Assembly (NCBI GenBank): GCA_036378955.1
Contig: DASUVM010000003.1
Location: forward strand, 1-64,000
DNA from: DASUVM01 sp036378955
GTDB taxonomy: Bacteria > Patescibacteriota > Saccharimonadia > Saccharimonadales > Saccharimonadaceae
Length of the DNA stretch: 64,000 nt
Reading direction: 5' to 3'
The notes beneath the pieces are model-generated. The model did not search any database. It saw only the letters and a program-made list of their open reading frames with translations, and was not told where the DNA came from. Both the position numbers and the translations under genes were made by a program. Shown piece by piece: positions 34,345 through 42,750 of this stretch (position 1 is the stretch's first letter; every line of letters starts with the position of its first letter).

Positions 34345-34488
34345 AAAATCAGACCTTGTTTATGGTTATGGTTAGTATAGCAAATTTGACCGTATAGAAC
34401 GAATGCCAGAAAATGAAGTTTCTTTGTTCTCTTCTCCGTTAACTTCGTTTGTCATAGATAGAGCGGGGCCTGCTGAATTTTATTCATT

Positions 34489-34545
34489 AGTGAAAACAAA
34501 TCATCAATAGTTTTCATTGACAGTGAAAACTATATGCCTTAGAAT
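34489..34545 (+). promoter_or_regulatory. promoter with operator-like repeats
   Basis: -35 TTGACA (34517-34522), 17-bp spacer, -10 TAGAAT (34540-34545), six bases before ATG 34552. The -35 sits between the arms AGTTTTCA (34509-34516) and TGAAAACT (34524-34531). A further AGTGAAAAC lies at 34489-34497, 33 bp upstream of the matching arm. Confidence 0.75.
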
Positions 34546-34551
34546 AATGAC

Positions 34552-35829
34552 ATGGCCTATCAATCACAATTATCAAAAGAAGTACTTGAGGCCGTACTCA
34601 AAGAGCAGCACGAGGCTTTCTTAGCTAAGGATTCTGGCGTTGAGCGCGAGGTTCTTGCCAACCTAAAAGACGTCATTAGCGCTCCGTATATAACTGTTAT
34701 TTCTGGCTTGCGGCGAGTTGGCAAATCAACACTACTTTCTCAAATAGCTCGCAAGTATTTTGGGACGAGCTTCTATTTTGTCAACTTTGAAGACGAACGC
34801 CTGTTAAATTTTCAGGTACAGGACTTTGACTTGCTGCATGAAACACTTATCAGCTTGTTCGGCGAAAAGCATGTCTTCTTATTCGATGAGATACAAAATG
34901 TTCCGGAGTGGGAAAGGTTCGTGCGCCGCCTACACGACCAGGGCTATAAGTTTATCGTAACGGGATCGAATGCATCACTTATGAGTCAGGAGCTGGGAAC
35001 GCGCCTCACGGGTCGTTCTACGAGAGTTGAGTTATTTCCCTTCTCGTTCCGAGAATTCTTAGCATTTAAGAACGAGGGTCAAGCTTATTCACGCGTACTC
35101 ACCACCGTACAAAGAGGACGGATGCTCAGATTGGCCAGTGAGTATATTGAGAAAGGCGGAATACCAGATTCGCTCAAATATCCCGACCTTGCCATCCACA
35201 AAACGTTGTATGACGACGTGCTTTACCGCGATATTGCAACCCGTTACCAGCTCGAAAATGTCAAGAGCCTTAAAGAACTTACATTTTATCTTGTCAGTAA
35301 TACGTCAACACTCATATCATTCAATAAACTTAAGGAATTACTAAAACTCGGAAGCGTCAACACCATCAAAAGCTACGTAGATTATCTCGAAAACAGCTGG
35401 CTTTTCTTCATAACCAATAAATACGCCTATTCTATCAAAGAGCAGCAAATTGCAGCAAAGAAGGTCTACGGCATAGATACTGGCCTTGCTAACTCCGTTG
35501 GTTTCTCGTTCTCAGAAAACATAGGAAAGTCCATGGAAAATGTCGTGTTCCTGCAGCTGCGGCGTACATTTAAAGATATTTACTACTACAAAACTACCAG
35601 CGGTTACGAAGTAGACTTTTTCGTGCCCGAGATTAATACATTCATTCAAGTGACCCGTCATCTTGAAAACGATGAGGCCGCAAAGCGTGAAACTCGATCG
35701 CTACTTGAAGCAGGCACAAAGCATAGTGGTGCCAAGCTGATCACTATTACAGAGAATGAAAGACGTACTATAACGGAGGGTGTACTGAAGATAGAAGTTG
35801 TTCCATTGTATGAGTGGCTCGTCGCCTAA
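34552..35829 (+). CDS. AAA+ ATPase with DUF4143
   Basis: 425 residues. Walker A is SGLRRVGKSTLLSQ (about 50-63), Walker B FLFDEIQNVPEWE, then VTGSNASLMSQELGTRLTGR (sensor/arginine region) and an N-proximal FPFSFREFLAF. The C-terminal DUF4143 domain is nuclease-like, with a YYYKTTSGYEVDFF segment. Family members are widespread in bacteria and archaea; function is mostly unknown, possibly toxin or DNA-related. It is a single gene, with likely leaderless mRNA and an operator-like promoter. Confidence 0.88.
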   Translation: MAYQSQLSKEVLEAVLKEQHEAFLAKDSGVEREVLANLKDVISAPYITVISGLRRVGKSTLLSQIARKYFGTSFYFVNFEDERLLNFQVQDFDLLHETLISLFGEKHVFLFDEIQNVPEWERFVRRLHDQGYKFIVTGSNASLMSQELGTRLTGRSTRVELFPFSFREFLAFKNEGQAYSRVLTTVQRGRMLRLASEYIEKGGIPDSLKYPDLAIHKTLYDDVLYRDIATRYQLENVKSLKELTFYLVSNTSTLISFNKLKELLKLGSVNTIKSYVDYLENSWLFFITNKYAYSIKEQQIAAKKVYGIDTGLANSVGFSFSENIGKSMENVVFLQLRRTFKDIYYYKTTSGYEVDFFVPEINTFIQVTRHLENDEAAKRETRSLLEAGTKHSGAKLITITENERRTITEGVLKIEVVPLYEWLVA

Positions 35830-35956
35830 GGCTTATTGGTAGTTTAGAATCGAGACTAGACTGCTTCCGACCACCGTCAAGCAACTCACATATTCCTCAA
35901 CATTTGCATCAGTATCATTCTCAAGGGGTTGTATCTGCCATCCCGGCTATAAAATG

Positions 35957-37024
35957 TTAAACCACAATGCCACCGCCGACTACTCGCTCACCATCGTATA
36001 GAACGGTTGACTGGCCTGGTGTTATGGCACGCTCCGCGGTCTGCAGCTTCAAAAGTAGCCTCTCGGCTTCAAGCGAAATAACAGTTGCCAGCACTAAACG
36101 AGCACGATAGCGGCTGCGCACCTGGTATTTTTGGCCAATTTTCGGTGGCTGATTGATCCAGTGCAGTGAGGTAAGTGTTAGCTGGTCGCTCCATAAATGA
36201 TCGTCGTCGAGCTTAGTTGTAACAAAAACAATATTCTTTTCCATATCTTTACCAACAACATAAAACGGCAAGCCGCCACCCACACCAAGCCCCTGGCGCT
36301 GGCCAATGGTATAGTAGATTGCGCCGTCGTGTTGGCCAACTTCTTGGTTAGTTTGGGCATTGATAATCGGGCCAGGTTCGGTTGCAACATATTGGCTCAA
36401 AAACTCTTTCATGCCGACTTTACCGACAAAGCAAATGCCCTGAGAATCTTTTTTATTGGCCGTCAGAAGCCCGCGCTCAGCTGCCATTTCACGAATTTTT
36501 GACTTTTCAAACTCACCGATGGGCATAAGGCTATGCTGCAGAGCGTTTTCGGTTACTCTGTATAAAAAATAAGATTGATCTTTGTTTTGGTCTTTGCCCG
36601 TGAGTAGCATAGTTGCCGAGCCGCCAGCTACTATCCGTGCGTAATGCCCGGTTGCAATCATATCGGCACCGTCTTCAAGCGCTGCCTCTAAAAACAGCTT
36701 AAACTTGACCTCTTGGTTGCACATAATGTCTGGGTTGGGTGTGCGGCCGGCTTTGTATTCGTTGATCATATAATTGACCACGCGCTGCTTATATTCAGCC
36801 TCGAAGTCGAACACTTTAAAAGGAATGTTGAGCTGCACCGCCACGCGTTTGGCATCGGCTAGATCTTCAGCCCAAGGGCATTTCATGCCGGGCAGGTCTT
36901 TCGTCCAGTTTTTCATGTAAACGCCCGTTACGTCGTAGCCTTGCTCTTTTAAAAGAGCTGCCGCCACCGAGCTATCGACGCCACCGCTCATGCCGACATA
37001 CACTTTTGCGCCCATGCTGCTCAT
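35957..37024 (-). CDS. mnmA: tRNA-specific 2-thiouridylase
   Basis: 355 residues, normal length. MnmA makes 2-thiouridine at wobble U34. PP-loop ATPase motif GMSGGVDSSVAAALL is at residues 8-22. The catalytic pair of cysteines lies in NPDIMCNQEVKF and GICFVGKV. The C-terminal beta-barrel (GGLPFYVVGKD, YRARLVLATV) is present. The start overlaps the YdcF gene stop. The cysteine desulfurase two genes upstream supplies the sulfur, so the operon is functionally coherent. Confidence 0.96.
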   Translation of the reverse strand: MSSMGAKVYVGMSGGVDSSVAAALLKEQGYDVTGVYMKNWTKDLPGMKCPWAEDLADAKRVAVQLNIPFKVFDFEAEYKQRVVNYMINEYKAGRTPNPDIMCNQEVKFKLFLEAALEDGADMIATGHYARIVAGGSATMLLTGKDQNKDQSYFLYRVTENALQHSLMPIGEFEKSKIREMAAERGLLTANKKDSQGICFVGKVGMKEFLSQYVATEPGPIINAQTNQEVGQHDGAIYYTIGQRQGLGVGGGLPFYVVGKDMEKNIVFVTTKLDDDHLWSDQLTLTSLHWINQPPKIGQKYQVRSRYRARLVLATVISLEAERLLLKLQTAERAITPGQSTVLYDGERVVGGGIVV

Positions 37025-37629
37025 AATGGCCTCATTTTCTCAAACAAAATGCTAATGAGCTCGCCAACAAGCGTTACCCAACCGCCCAGGGTCATCCACC
37101 ACCATTCCGACCAAGCGCTATCGTAAGGGGTTGAGTGATTACGAACAGTGCCGTATCCATCAAAAGCTTTGTGAAACATCACCGAAGCACGCGCCTGGTG
37201 ATAAGGTGAAGTGACTAAGATAATAGTATTAAGCGAATGCAGCCGAGCAACCTCAAGCACACCAAGCGCATTTTGGTTCGTATTTTGGGCAAATTCATCG
37301 GTGTAGATATCTTGCTCGCGAACACCCGCCTGCAGGGCCTGCTGACGCATGGCCATGGCGTTTGATGGCCCACTGGTGTCTCGGGCGGCACCCGACAATA
37401 TAATTTTATCGGCCCAGCCGTTATGGTATAGCTCGATGGCTGTTCGGGCACGCGCCTTTGTGTCACCGCCACTGATCGCCACAATCGCATCGGCTTTTTG
37501 GCAGCCGTTAATACTCGCGCTCGGCTGTGCGCCACAGTGCTTTAAATCATCAACATGGGTAAACTGATACAACCCAAAGACGGCAGCCCCAAATAGTGCC
37601 AAAAAAATGATAGTTTTTAGGCCTGGCAC
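37021..37629 (-). CDS. YdcF/SanA-like DUF218 membrane protein
   Basis: 202 residues with an N-terminal membrane helix (TIIFLALFGAAVFGLYQF). The DUF218 domain is typical: DAIVAISGGDTKARARTAI, ADKIILSGAARD, a DEFAQNTNQNALGV segment and TSPYHQARASVMF. Members are thought to act on envelope precursors. It overlaps both neighbours by a few bases and lies between the desulfurase and mnmA genes, an odd partner for a tRNA thiolation operon. Confidence 0.85.
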   Translation of the reverse strand: MPGLKTIIFLALFGAAVFGLYQFTHVDDLKHCGAQPSASINGCQKADAIVAISGGDTKARARTAIELYHNGWADKIILSGAARDTSGPSNAMAMRQQALQAGVREQDIYTDEFAQNTNQNALGVLEVARLHSLNTIILVTSPYHQARASVMFHKAFDGYGTVRNHSTPYDSAWSEWWWMTLGGWVTLVGELISILFEKMRPL

Positions 37630-38786
37630 TAGCGGCTCCTTAGCTGCTGCACGCAGGCAATAATTGCTTCAGCGGCGGCGCGAACATCAGCTTCGCTTAA
37701 TGTATGGCTAAACGAACAGCGAACACTCCCCTGCACCATTGCTTCGGCCAGCCCTAACGCCACCAGCACATGCGAAGCCGTGCCTTTGTTGGCTGCACAC
37801 GCCGCGCCGGTTGCCACCATAATGCCGCGCTCATCAAGCATAAAAAGCAGCGTTTCGGCATCAATACTAGCAAAACTAAGGTGTGAAATATGCGGCGCAC
37901 GCGAGCGAAGATCGCCGTTTACTATGGCTTCTGGAATCGCCCGTAGCACTGTTCTTTCAAACGTGTCTCGAAGTTTGGCCAGCTTTTCGGTGCGGCCATG
38001 GCGGTCGGCCTGCGCCAGCGAAAGTGCCTTTGAAAAACCGACGACCCCCGCCACATTTTCGGTGCCCGAACGCACGCCAGCTTCTTGCCCGCCGCCATGC
38101 ATAAATGGCTGCAACTGAAGCCCCGTTTTAGCATAGAGTAAGCCGACCTGCTTGGGCCCATAGATTTTTGAAGCGCTGAGTGTTAGCAGATCAACACCAA
38201 GTTGAGCGGCATGCAAATCGGCGCAACCTGCTGCCTGGCTGGCATCGGTATGAAAATAAAGCGGCCGCAGATTACCCGATTTTCGCCGCGCTTCACGCAC
38301 TTGCCGCACCACCGCCGTTAGCTTACGAAGCGATTGCAGCGTGCCAATTTCACTATTTATATAGCCGACGCTTACGAGCACTGTTTTGTCTGTAATGGCA
38401 GCCCGCAAGGCTTCAGGGGTAATGCGACCAGTCGGCTCGGGCATAATAAGCGTATGGTCATACTGTTTTGCCGCCTCAAGCACAGCCTGATGCTCAATGG
38501 CACTCACCGCAATGTGCGCCCCCGAGAAACCCCGCAGCGTGCCATGAATAGCAATATTGCTCGATTCGGTTGCCCCGGCCGTTAAAATAAGCTCACCCGC
38601 CTTCGCGCCCAAGTAGTGCGCCAGCGTTCGCCGAGCCTCTTCGTATGCCGCCCGCACCTCTCGGGCCGCCAGGTAGGCGCTCGACGGGTTATAAAATTGC
38701 TTAAACAAAAACGGCCGCATCACGTTAAACACCCGCTCATCGAGCGGGGTGGCAGCAGCCGAATCTAAATAAATTTGCCTTTTCAC
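37629..38786 (-). CDS. cysteine desulfurase (IscS/NifS family)
   Basis: 385 residues. It is a PLP enzyme moving sulfur from cysteine to an active-site persulfide. The N-terminus is YLDSAAATPLDERVFNVM, the PLP lysine lies in LSASKIYGPKQVG with HTDASQAAG before it, and the catalytic Cys is in ATGAACAANKGTASHVL. Length and motifs fit a class II-like or IscS group enzyme. The GTG start is seven bases after TATAAT, a leaderless pattern. It heads the operon with the YdcF gene and mnmA. Confidence 0.92.
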   Translation of the reverse strand: MKRQIYLDSAAATPLDERVFNVMRPFLFKQFYNPSSAYLAAREVRAAYEEARRTLAHYLGAKAGELILTAGATESSNIAIHGTLRGFSGAHIAVSAIEHQAVLEAAKQYDHTLIMPEPTGRITPEALRAAITDKTVLVSVGYINSEIGTLQSLRKLTAVVRQVREARRKSGNLRPLYFHTDASQAAGCADLHAAQLGVDLLTLSASKIYGPKQVGLLYAKTGLQLQPFMHGGGQEAGVRSGTENVAGVVGFSKALSLAQADRHGRTEKLAKLRDTFERTVLRAIPEAIVNGDLRSRAPHISHLSFASIDAETLLFMLDERGIMVATGAACAANKGTASHVLVALGLAEAMVQGSVRCSFSHTLSEADVRAAAEAIIACVQQLRSR

Positions 38787-38793
38787 TACTGTT

Positions 38794-38799
38794 ATTATA
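38794..38799 (-). promoter_or_regulatory. -10 box of the desulfurase operon, leaderless GTG start
   Basis: TATAAT on the minus strand, seven bases before GTG 38786. Confidence 0.6.
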
Positions 38800-38827
38800 A
38801 CATAAATTGCTCGGCTATTAATGATGA

Positions 38828-38833
38828 TACAAT
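38828..38833 (+). promoter_or_regulatory. -10 box of tandem copy A
   Basis: TACAAT followed by GTGCCC and ATG 38840. This six-base spacing matches copy B at 39220. Confidence 0.6.
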
Positions 38834-38839
38834 GTGCCC

Positions 38840-39151
38840 ATGAGCCAAAGAACCATACCGAAAAAAACGAAGATCGAAGATGAAAAAAAGCAGCTTAAGC
38901 GGCAGAAGTGGATCGCGTTTTGGATAGCGACCTATTGGGTTTCGCTGTTCGTACCGTTCATCTCGCCTTATACAAGATACCCAGTGTACATTGTGATCTG
39001 TGGCGGTAGGCTGCCTTTAATTGGAACTAGTTTTGCCGCAGCCTATAGCTATACTCGACCCGGTGACTGGGATTATCAACTCACACCTTTTGACGACCAT
39101 CTTTTTTGTAATGATGAACAAGCGCAAGCAGCCGGCTTTAATCGATTTTAA
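38840..39151 (+). CDS. small membrane protein, tandem copy A, 103 aa
   Basis: The N-terminus is charged and helical (KIEDEKKQLKRQKWIAFWIA), followed by one hydrophobic segment WVSLFVPFISPYTRYPVYIV. The outer part has CGGRLPLIGTSFAAAYSYTRPGDW and ends QAQAAGFNRF. ATG 38840 is preferred over the upstream GTG since it lies six bases after TACAAT. It is clearly homologous to the next gene, about 60% identical by eye from KRQKWIAFW onward. Function unknown. Confidence 0.65.
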   Translation: MSQRTIPKKTKIEDEKKQLKRQKWIAFWIATYWVSLFVPFISPYTRYPVYIVICGGRLPLIGTSFAAAYSYTRPGDWDYQLTPFDDHLFCNDEQAQAAGFNRF

Positions 39152-39219
39152 GATTATATGCACAAGCAAGCCGCTCAGAAGTAACTTTGTTGGGTGGGCT
39201 GGGGCTAATATTAATCTGC

Positions 39220-39225
39220 TACAAT
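39220..39225 (+). promoter_or_regulatory. -10 box of tandem copy B
   Basis: TACAAT followed by GTGGCT and ATG 39232. The promoter spacing is conserved with copy A. Confidence 0.6.
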
Positions 39226-39231
39226 GTGGCT

Positions 39232-39552
39232 ATGGTTAAAAATACAAAACTTAAAAAAGCTAGCCGCGAGCATATAGAAGCGGCAAAAAAGCTAAAACGC
39301 CAGAAATGGATCGCGTTTTGGATAGCTATTTACTGGATATCGCTGTTTGTGCCGTTTATCTCGCCTTATACGAAATATCCCGTATATATTATTATTTGCG
39401 GCGGCAGACTGCCATTAGTAGGAACTAACTTCGCAGCCGCATACAGTTACGCCGGACCCGGCGATGCTACCTATGAATTAACTCCTTTTGATACCCACTT
39501 ATTTTGCTCTGATGAAGAAGCGGCTCGCGCGGGTTTTCACCGCCGCTATTAA
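39232..39552 (+). CDS. small membrane protein, tandem copy B, 106 aa
   Basis: This paralog of the preceding gene shares KRQKWIAFWIA, ISLFVPFISPYTKYPVYI, CGGRLPLVGTNFAAAYSYA, the acidic turn and LTPFDTHLFCSDEE. The longer upstream frame is rejected because the leaderless promoter places the start at ATG 39232. A strong bidirectional hairpin terminator follows within 5 bp. The invariant CGGRLPL and LFC cysteines may form a disulfide outside the cell. Confidence 0.65.
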   Translation: MVKNTKLKKASREHIEAAKKLKRQKWIAFWIAIYWISLFVPFISPYTKYPVYIIICGGRLPLVGTNFAAAYSYAGPGDATYELTPFDTHLFCSDEEAARAGFHRRY

Positions 39553-39556
39553 AAGT

Positions 39557-39583
39557 GCCCCTTGGTAGATTTTACCAAGGGGC
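39557..39583. terminator. bidirectional intrinsic terminator
   Basis: Perfect 11-bp stem GCCCCTTGGTA (39557-39567) / TACCAAGGGGC (39573-39583), flanked by T-rich sequence on the plus side and ACTTTTAA on the minus side. It serves both convergent genes. Confidence 0.85.
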
Positions 39584-39606
39584 TTACTCTTTAGTCGCTT
39601 TCTCTT

Positions 39607-41766
39607 TTAGCTTGCCATAGCCTCCTTAACCAGTTCAGCAAAGGCAGATTGGCCCAATGCATTTGGATGAAAACTATAGTCAACCGGAAGACTTAGGCCA
39701 TTAAAGTAGGCACTGTTCGTACAAAGTTCATGCCCCCTAAACGGTGAGTTATCTTGATCACTCGGAACAAACTTAAAATTGCCGCCCTTCAGGTTAATAC
39801 GCTTAACCGCTTCAGATATCTGACGATTGAGGTTCGTGACTACATTGCGTGCAGCAAACCTTTCAGTGTCATCAAGATAGCGACATGTTCCCGGGTAAGC
39901 TGGTATCGTTTCTGCCGGAACAAGTTGCGGATAACCGATTACATAAACCTTAGCCGTAGATCGCTGTTTGATTACAGAATATACCTTATCAAGCCGTGCC
40001 GGCAACACGTTCCGGATCAGGCTTATAGTTCTTTGGTATTTCTGTGATCCAATACTACAGCTTCCAATAGGAGATAGAGTGGCAACACAGCTTGTTGCAT
40101 ATTCCTTGAACTCTACGTCATTCCCTCCAATAGTAATAGTGACAACTTTTGTCTTGTCGCTCAAGCGCGTGACTTGCAATGGCAAGCCATGCTCTGGTAC
40201 ACGCCCGTCATCTGTGTTTGTCACATCATCAGTCACCGCACCAGAACAGGCTGCGAACGATGCAAGCGCCAGCTTTGCCGCGAGGTCGCTGTCGAGCAAC
40301 TTCGGGTAGGCTTTGGTGCTTCGATGGCAAACCGGCACATCTTTAAGGAACGGCTCAACGCCTTCGCCTGAAGAAAAAGAATCCCCAAGCGCGACATAGA
40401 ACGCATCACGAATCGGCTGCGGCCCAATGCCATACGTGGCTGCCCGGGGGTAATCCAACCCCATGCGGGCAACTGGCAGCATGTAGAGCTTTTGCTTCAT
40501 CGAGAAGTACAACCGGCCACTAGTCATGCCAATGGCATAATCGGCCACTGCCGTGCTTTCGCCGGGCTGCAATGCCCGTTCGGTCAGATATTCATCTGTC
40601 ATCTCACCCGAAAACAGGCTAATGAACTGAAACCCAACCATACGGTAATTGCCGGCGGTGTAATAGATGCGCCGAACAACAACGTTACCATTGTTGTCGA
40701 TGTAGAGAATCGGTGCGTACTGATCGTTCGTATAGCTGTTCCCCTTCAGCGTTTTGCTTGACAGCACATGAGGCTGCCACATGCGCGTGCCACTCGTACC
40801 AAGCGCCACAATTTCATAACGCCTCGTTCCGTCAGACAAGGGCACGTAGTAGCTGAGCACTGCGATATCAAGCGGTGCTGCATATATTTGCGCATTGTAG
40901 GCACAAACTGGCAGCTTATACGTCCAGATCGGCCGCACGTTATGTTCGTTATAGGCCGTCACCTTTTCGTATTGCCGGCCCGACGAACCACAATTTGTGT
41001 TCGGCGTTACCACCGAATGTGCAACATAGCTCATGCTATCAAACGTTGTTGCAACCTGCGCCGCCGACCATTTGCGAGCCTCGAACGTTGCCGAGACCAC
41101 ACCACTAGCCTGCAAGCTGTAAGGCACATAGTTGATGGTTTGATCACCCTCAACCACGAGATGGTTACGACCAACCGCCAAGTTGCCAATTGTAACATTG
41201 CTGTTCTGAATGGCAAGCTTGCCGGTAATGTTGCCCGTTTGAGTGTCGACTCGTGCAAGCACATACCTCGACGCGCAATTCGGCCAATTCGAATGCTCAA
41301 CCAGCACATAAACGCCCTGTGCCGTATAGCGCAGGCCGAGAATATGACCCGTGTCATTCGAACTGCACAAATTACTCACGCGAACGGGCTTGCCAATAAC
41401 TTGCCCGCCCCGTATCGCAACAACCTCATATTTCGGGTCAGTTGCTTTAACGGTATAAATCGTGCCGTCGGGCGCCGCCTCAGACCAGTAGCTACAAGTG
41501 TAGTACTGCATGGGGTCGGTTTGCTGCAGCGTGGCTGTTTGTACACCAGAGGCGTTAAACGTCCGCTGCTCGTTAGTGCCACTTCCGCAGCCTGCAACGG
41601 TGACGTTTCCGTTCAGCTGCGCCAGCACCACATTGTTACTGGTATCGCCCAATGCAGCCGGCCAGCTAGCCTCGGCGGCAGCAGCGGGCACATGTACCAC
41701 CAGTGACAGCCATACGAAAAAAGCCGCCATCAACGGCAGCACTCTTCTATGCTTTTGCATTCTCAT
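39607..41766 (-). CDS. secreted SGNH/GDSL esterase with large N-terminal propeller-like region
   Basis: 719 residues. Signal peptide at 1-31 (LMAAFFVWLSLVVHVPAAAAEA). Residues about 35-450 are beta-rich with repeated WxY and TGN segments, like a sugar-binding or propeller region. The SGNH hydrolase domain starts at 456: GDSFSSGEG with Ser463, GGND with Asn549 and DYSFHPNALGQ with His700. Such enzymes deacylate lipids or acetylated polysaccharides. Cys pairs suggest extracellular folding. It is separated from the next gene upstream by 120 bp. Confidence 0.85.
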   Translation of the reverse strand: MRMQKHRRVLPLMAAFFVWLSLVVHVPAAAAEASWPAALGDTSNNVVLAQLNGNVTVAGCGSGTNEQRTFNASGVQTATLQQTDPMQYYTCSYWSEAAPDGTIYTVKATDPKYEVVAIRGGQVIGKPVRVSNLCSSNDTGHILGLRYTAQGVYVLVEHSNWPNCASRYVLARVDTQTGNITGKLAIQNSNVTIGNLAVGRNHLVVEGDQTINYVPYSLQASGVVSATFEARKWSAAQVATTFDSMSYVAHSVVTPNTNCGSSGRQYEKVTAYNEHNVRPIWTYKLPVCAYNAQIYAAPLDIAVLSYYVPLSDGTRRYEIVALGTSGTRMWQPHVLSSKTLKGNSYTNDQYAPILYIDNNGNVVVRRIYYTAGNYRMVGFQFISLFSGEMTDEYLTERALQPGESTAVADYAIGMTSGRLYFSMKQKLYMLPVARMGLDYPRAATYGIGPQPIRDAFYVALGDSFSSGEGVEPFLKDVPVCHRSTKAYPKLLDSDLAAKLALASFAACSGAVTDDVTNTDDGRVPEHGLPLQVTRLSDKTKVVTITIGGNDVEFKEYATSCVATLSPIGSCSIGSQKYQRTISLIRNVLPARLDKVYSVIKQRSTAKVYVIGYPQLVPAETIPAYPGTCRYLDDTERFAARNVVTNLNRQISEAVKRINLKGGNFKFVPSDQDNSPFRGHELCTNSAYFNGLSLPVDYSFHPNALGQSAFAELVKEAMAS

Positions 41767-41886
41767 CCAATCAACGTGTTAAGGTACAGCCATTAAAAAA
41801 AGCTCTGCGACCAAAGAGCATATTTAGCATAAGAATTTATTGTTAACTTTGCATTAAATTAAGCAAAAATAGAAAACACCGATGTG

Positions 41887-42312
41887 CTAGGTTGTCGTCG
41901 GGAACACTTCGCCGGTAAAGTGATTTCGGTTATACACGTCGCGCATGACGCGTTCGTGATAGATTTGAACGGCCATTTCAAGGTTTTTCAGCTCTTGGCC
42001 CTCGAGCACAATATAGGGCTGGCCTTCTTGAATTTTAATAATACCGTTTGAGTGCACTTCGTAGCGAGTGGTATGTTCGTGGCGTTTCTTGGTTTCAGGG
42101 TTATACCAGCTTTCATACCAGATCCAGGTGCGCGCATCAAGGCAAAAAAACTCTCGCTGATGTCCAACCGGAATAGGACCGAACAATTGGCGGCCAATAG
42201 CCGATTCCATGCGCAATAGATCGCGCTCAGAATACCGCTTTAAAGGGCGCTGTTTTGAAGAGACAACCCCACCGGTGAAGAGGTTAAGCGCTTTTTGCAA
42301 CATGCCTGGCAT
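41887..42312 (-). CDS. hypothetical protein, 141 aa
   Basis: A cytoplasmic alpha+beta protein. It begins MPGMLQKALNLFTGG, then a basic stretch (SSKQRPLKRYSERDLLR), then a beta-rich core with REFFCLDARTWIWYESWYNP and HTTRYEVHSNGIIKIQEGQP. No motif of a known enzyme is seen. It is the last gene of a tatD-led run, 36 bp after the previous gene. Similar short proteins occur beside tatD-like genes in CPR genomes as I recall, but I cannot confirm this here. Confidence 0.6.
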   Translation of the reverse strand: MPGMLQKALNLFTGGVVSSKQRPLKRYSERDLLRMESAIGRQLFGPIPVGHQREFFCLDARTWIWYESWYNPETKKRHEHTTRYEVHSNGIIKIQEGQPYIVLEGQELKNLEMAVQIYHERVMRDVYNRNHFTGEVFPTTT

Positions 42313-42348
42313 ACATCAGCTCCTAAGCGGCCTTTTCTTGCTGCTGGC

Positions 42349-42735
42349 TTATAAGCCCAATATAGGCATCATTTGAAATATTTGCCGGCTCAGAAGCATA
42401 TCTGTCATTTCAGCGCGAGCTTTCATAATATCGAGTGCAGCCCTAAAAAGAGCCTCTGACTCTGGCGCCAATTCGACCGCATTGGGTTCATAATTTTTTT
42501 GATGAGGGTTCAGCGTTACTTTGCTATTTTCAACCGTACGAACATGCGCGCGACCACCGTGCAGCTCTACAACTGGCGCAACCGGCGGTTTTGCGGCAGC
42601 TTCAATAGTGTCTCTGAAGGCTTCATTCTCGGTTTGATACGCCTCAGGAACGTTAAAGACAGCCGCTTCTACCTCTTGGCGAGCACGAAATTCGGCCATG
42701 TTTGTCACATTGTTTGGGACCGGGGTCTCAGACAT
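42349..42735 (-). CDS. hypothetical protein, 128 aa
   Basis: A soluble, partly disordered protein starting MSETPVPNNVTNMAEFRARQ, with a Pro/Val-rich middle (AAAKPPVAPVVELHGG) and a helical C-terminus (ALDIMKARAEMTDMLLSRQIFQ). No family is recognised. It follows tatD by 15 bp and precedes the 141-aa gene by 36 bp, so the three are probably one transcript. Confidence 0.6.
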   Translation of the reverse strand: MSETPVPNNVTNMAEFRARQEVEAAVFNVPEAYQTENEAFRDTIEAAAKPPVAPVVELHGGRAHVRTVENSKVTLNPHQKNYEPNAVELAPESEALFRAALDIMKARAEMTDMLLSRQIFQMMPILGL

Positions 42736-42750
42736 GAGTAAATCTCCACA

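Noticed and set aside
40768..41706. 312-codon open frame on the plus strand
   Set aside because: It lies fully antisense to the SGNH hydrolase, whose signal peptide and catalytic motifs are clear. Its translation is Arg/His-rich, as expected for a shadow.
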